Source: Candidatus Zixiibacteriota bacterium (GTDB lineage: Bacteria > Zixibacteria > MSB-5A5 > GN15 > FEB-12). Taken from it: 5,222 bases of DNA. The stretch lies in assembly GCA_022564135.1 (NCBI GenBank), contig JADFLZ010000188.1, forward strand, positions 1 through 5,222, given 5' to 3'. The position numbers and the translations under genes are program-made. Under the pieces are notes generated by a model, which saw only the letters and a program-made list of their open reading frames with translations, had not been told where the DNA came from and ran no database searches. This document shows positions 4,928 through 5,222 of the stretch, piece after piece; the stretch's first letter is position 1; each line of letters starts with the position of its first letter.

Positions 4928-5222
4928 TCAATCGGCCATTGAAATTGTCACGCCCCAGTTCATCTGGTCGCGCGGGGGTGAAGCGTTCCAGCGTCCAAAT
5001 GAATGCGAGCCATCGGACTCATAAACAACTTCATATTCACCAGGTCCGAGTTTAATATCGTCTCTGATCATTCTGTTCTTGTCGGCGCCGCCGGCGTGGT
5101 CGGACCTGCGGTAGCGCATCTCCCAGACATCGCGGCCGGATTCCAAATCTACAATATAAGCGTAGTCATACATATTACCGCTCTGGCCTTCGCCGAGTGC
5201 ATAAATACTTATTCTTGTATTT
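4928..5222 (-). CDS. C-terminal part of a conserved hypothetical protein (N terminus beyond window)
   Basis: The frame is open from the right edge to TGA (4930-4928), giving 97 residues. An internal ATG at 5173 is not the start, because the preceding 16 residues (N-T-R-I-S-I-Y-A-L-G-E-G-Q-S-G-N) fit the same fold and lead into M-Y-D-Y-A-Y-I-V-D. Visible blocks are W-E-M-R-Y-R, H-A-G-G-A-D-K-N-R, G-P-G-E-Y-E-V-V-Y-E-S-D-G-S-H-S-F, W-N-A-S-P-P-R-D and W-G-V-T-I. I recall this pattern as a conserved domain near the C terminus of unnamed proteins in several environmental bacterial groups, but cannot give a family name. Alternating short hydrophobic strands and the Gly/Asp-rich turns suggest a beta-sandwich (inference). 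No cysteines or membrane segments occur in the visible part. Codon pattern is normal, with no frame break. Confidence 0.82.
   Translation of the reverse strand, partial: NTRISIYALGEGQSGNMYDYAYIVDLESGRDVWEMRYRRSDHAGGADKNRMIRDDIKLGPGEYEVVYESDGSHSFGRWNASPPRDQMNWGVTISMAD

Noticed and set aside
4622..4931. Two minus-strand frames of 67 and 60 codons in the gene-free region
   Set aside because: They read through inverted repeats, overlap each other, and show no domain or ribosome binding site worth calling.
4792..5055. 87-codon plus-strand frame
   Set aside because: It crosses the hairpin cluster and then runs antisense to the conserved right-edge gene.

Overview
The window (5,222 bp, moderate G+C) looks like part of a chromosome from an environmental Gram-negative-type bacterium. 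The evidence is a likely lipid-anchored exported protein, a CPA2-type antiporter, a glycine-rich single-RRM RNA-binding protein and scattered intergenic palindromes. No rRNA, tRNA, CRISPR or transposase is visible. The sequence does not fix the phylum; the FCB superphylum, Deltaproteobacteria-like groups or a candidate phylum are guesses.

Layout, left to right. (1) 1-369, minus: the N-terminal part of an Ada methylation-damage sensor, cut by the window edge. (2) 557-2260, plus: a complete CPA2/Kef-type cation:proton antiporter with a C-terminal NAD-binding (RCK_N) domain. (3) 2264-2539, minus: a small putative exported protein, convergent with the antiporter. (4) 2683-3375, plus: the most interesting gene, a putative lipoprotein of 230 residues whose reading frame is interrupted only by one in-frame TGA at 2974-2976. 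(5) 3487-3903, plus: a DUF1801 protein with its own promoter and a strong bidirectional terminator. (6) 4002-4295, minus: an RRM RNA-binding protein. (7) 4391-4927: a long stretch without a convincing gene but rich in inverted repeats. (8) 4928 to the right edge, minus: the C-terminal part of an unnamed conserved protein.

The key observation is gene 4. Reading through the TGA gives the motif Cys-UGA-Thr-Pro-Cys, exactly where YHS/TRASH-like metal-binding motifs carry the second cysteine of 'F-C-C-x-x-C-x-x-x-F'. A stable RNA hairpin lies immediately downstream, at the distance and with the loop expected of a bacterial SECIS element. The frame stays open and family-like for 132 more codons. 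The simplest exciting reading is a previously unrecognised selenoprotein: an exported three-repeat YHS-like protein with selenocysteine in the only repeat that keeps metal or redox ligands. The main alternative is a nonsense mutation of a Cys codon (pseudogene) or a sequencing error.

The genes do not form an obvious single operon. Orientation changes often, and the neighbours (DNA repair, ion transport, RNA binding) have unrelated roles. The selenoprotein candidate is followed by DUF1801 on the same strand, but a promoter-like element separates them.
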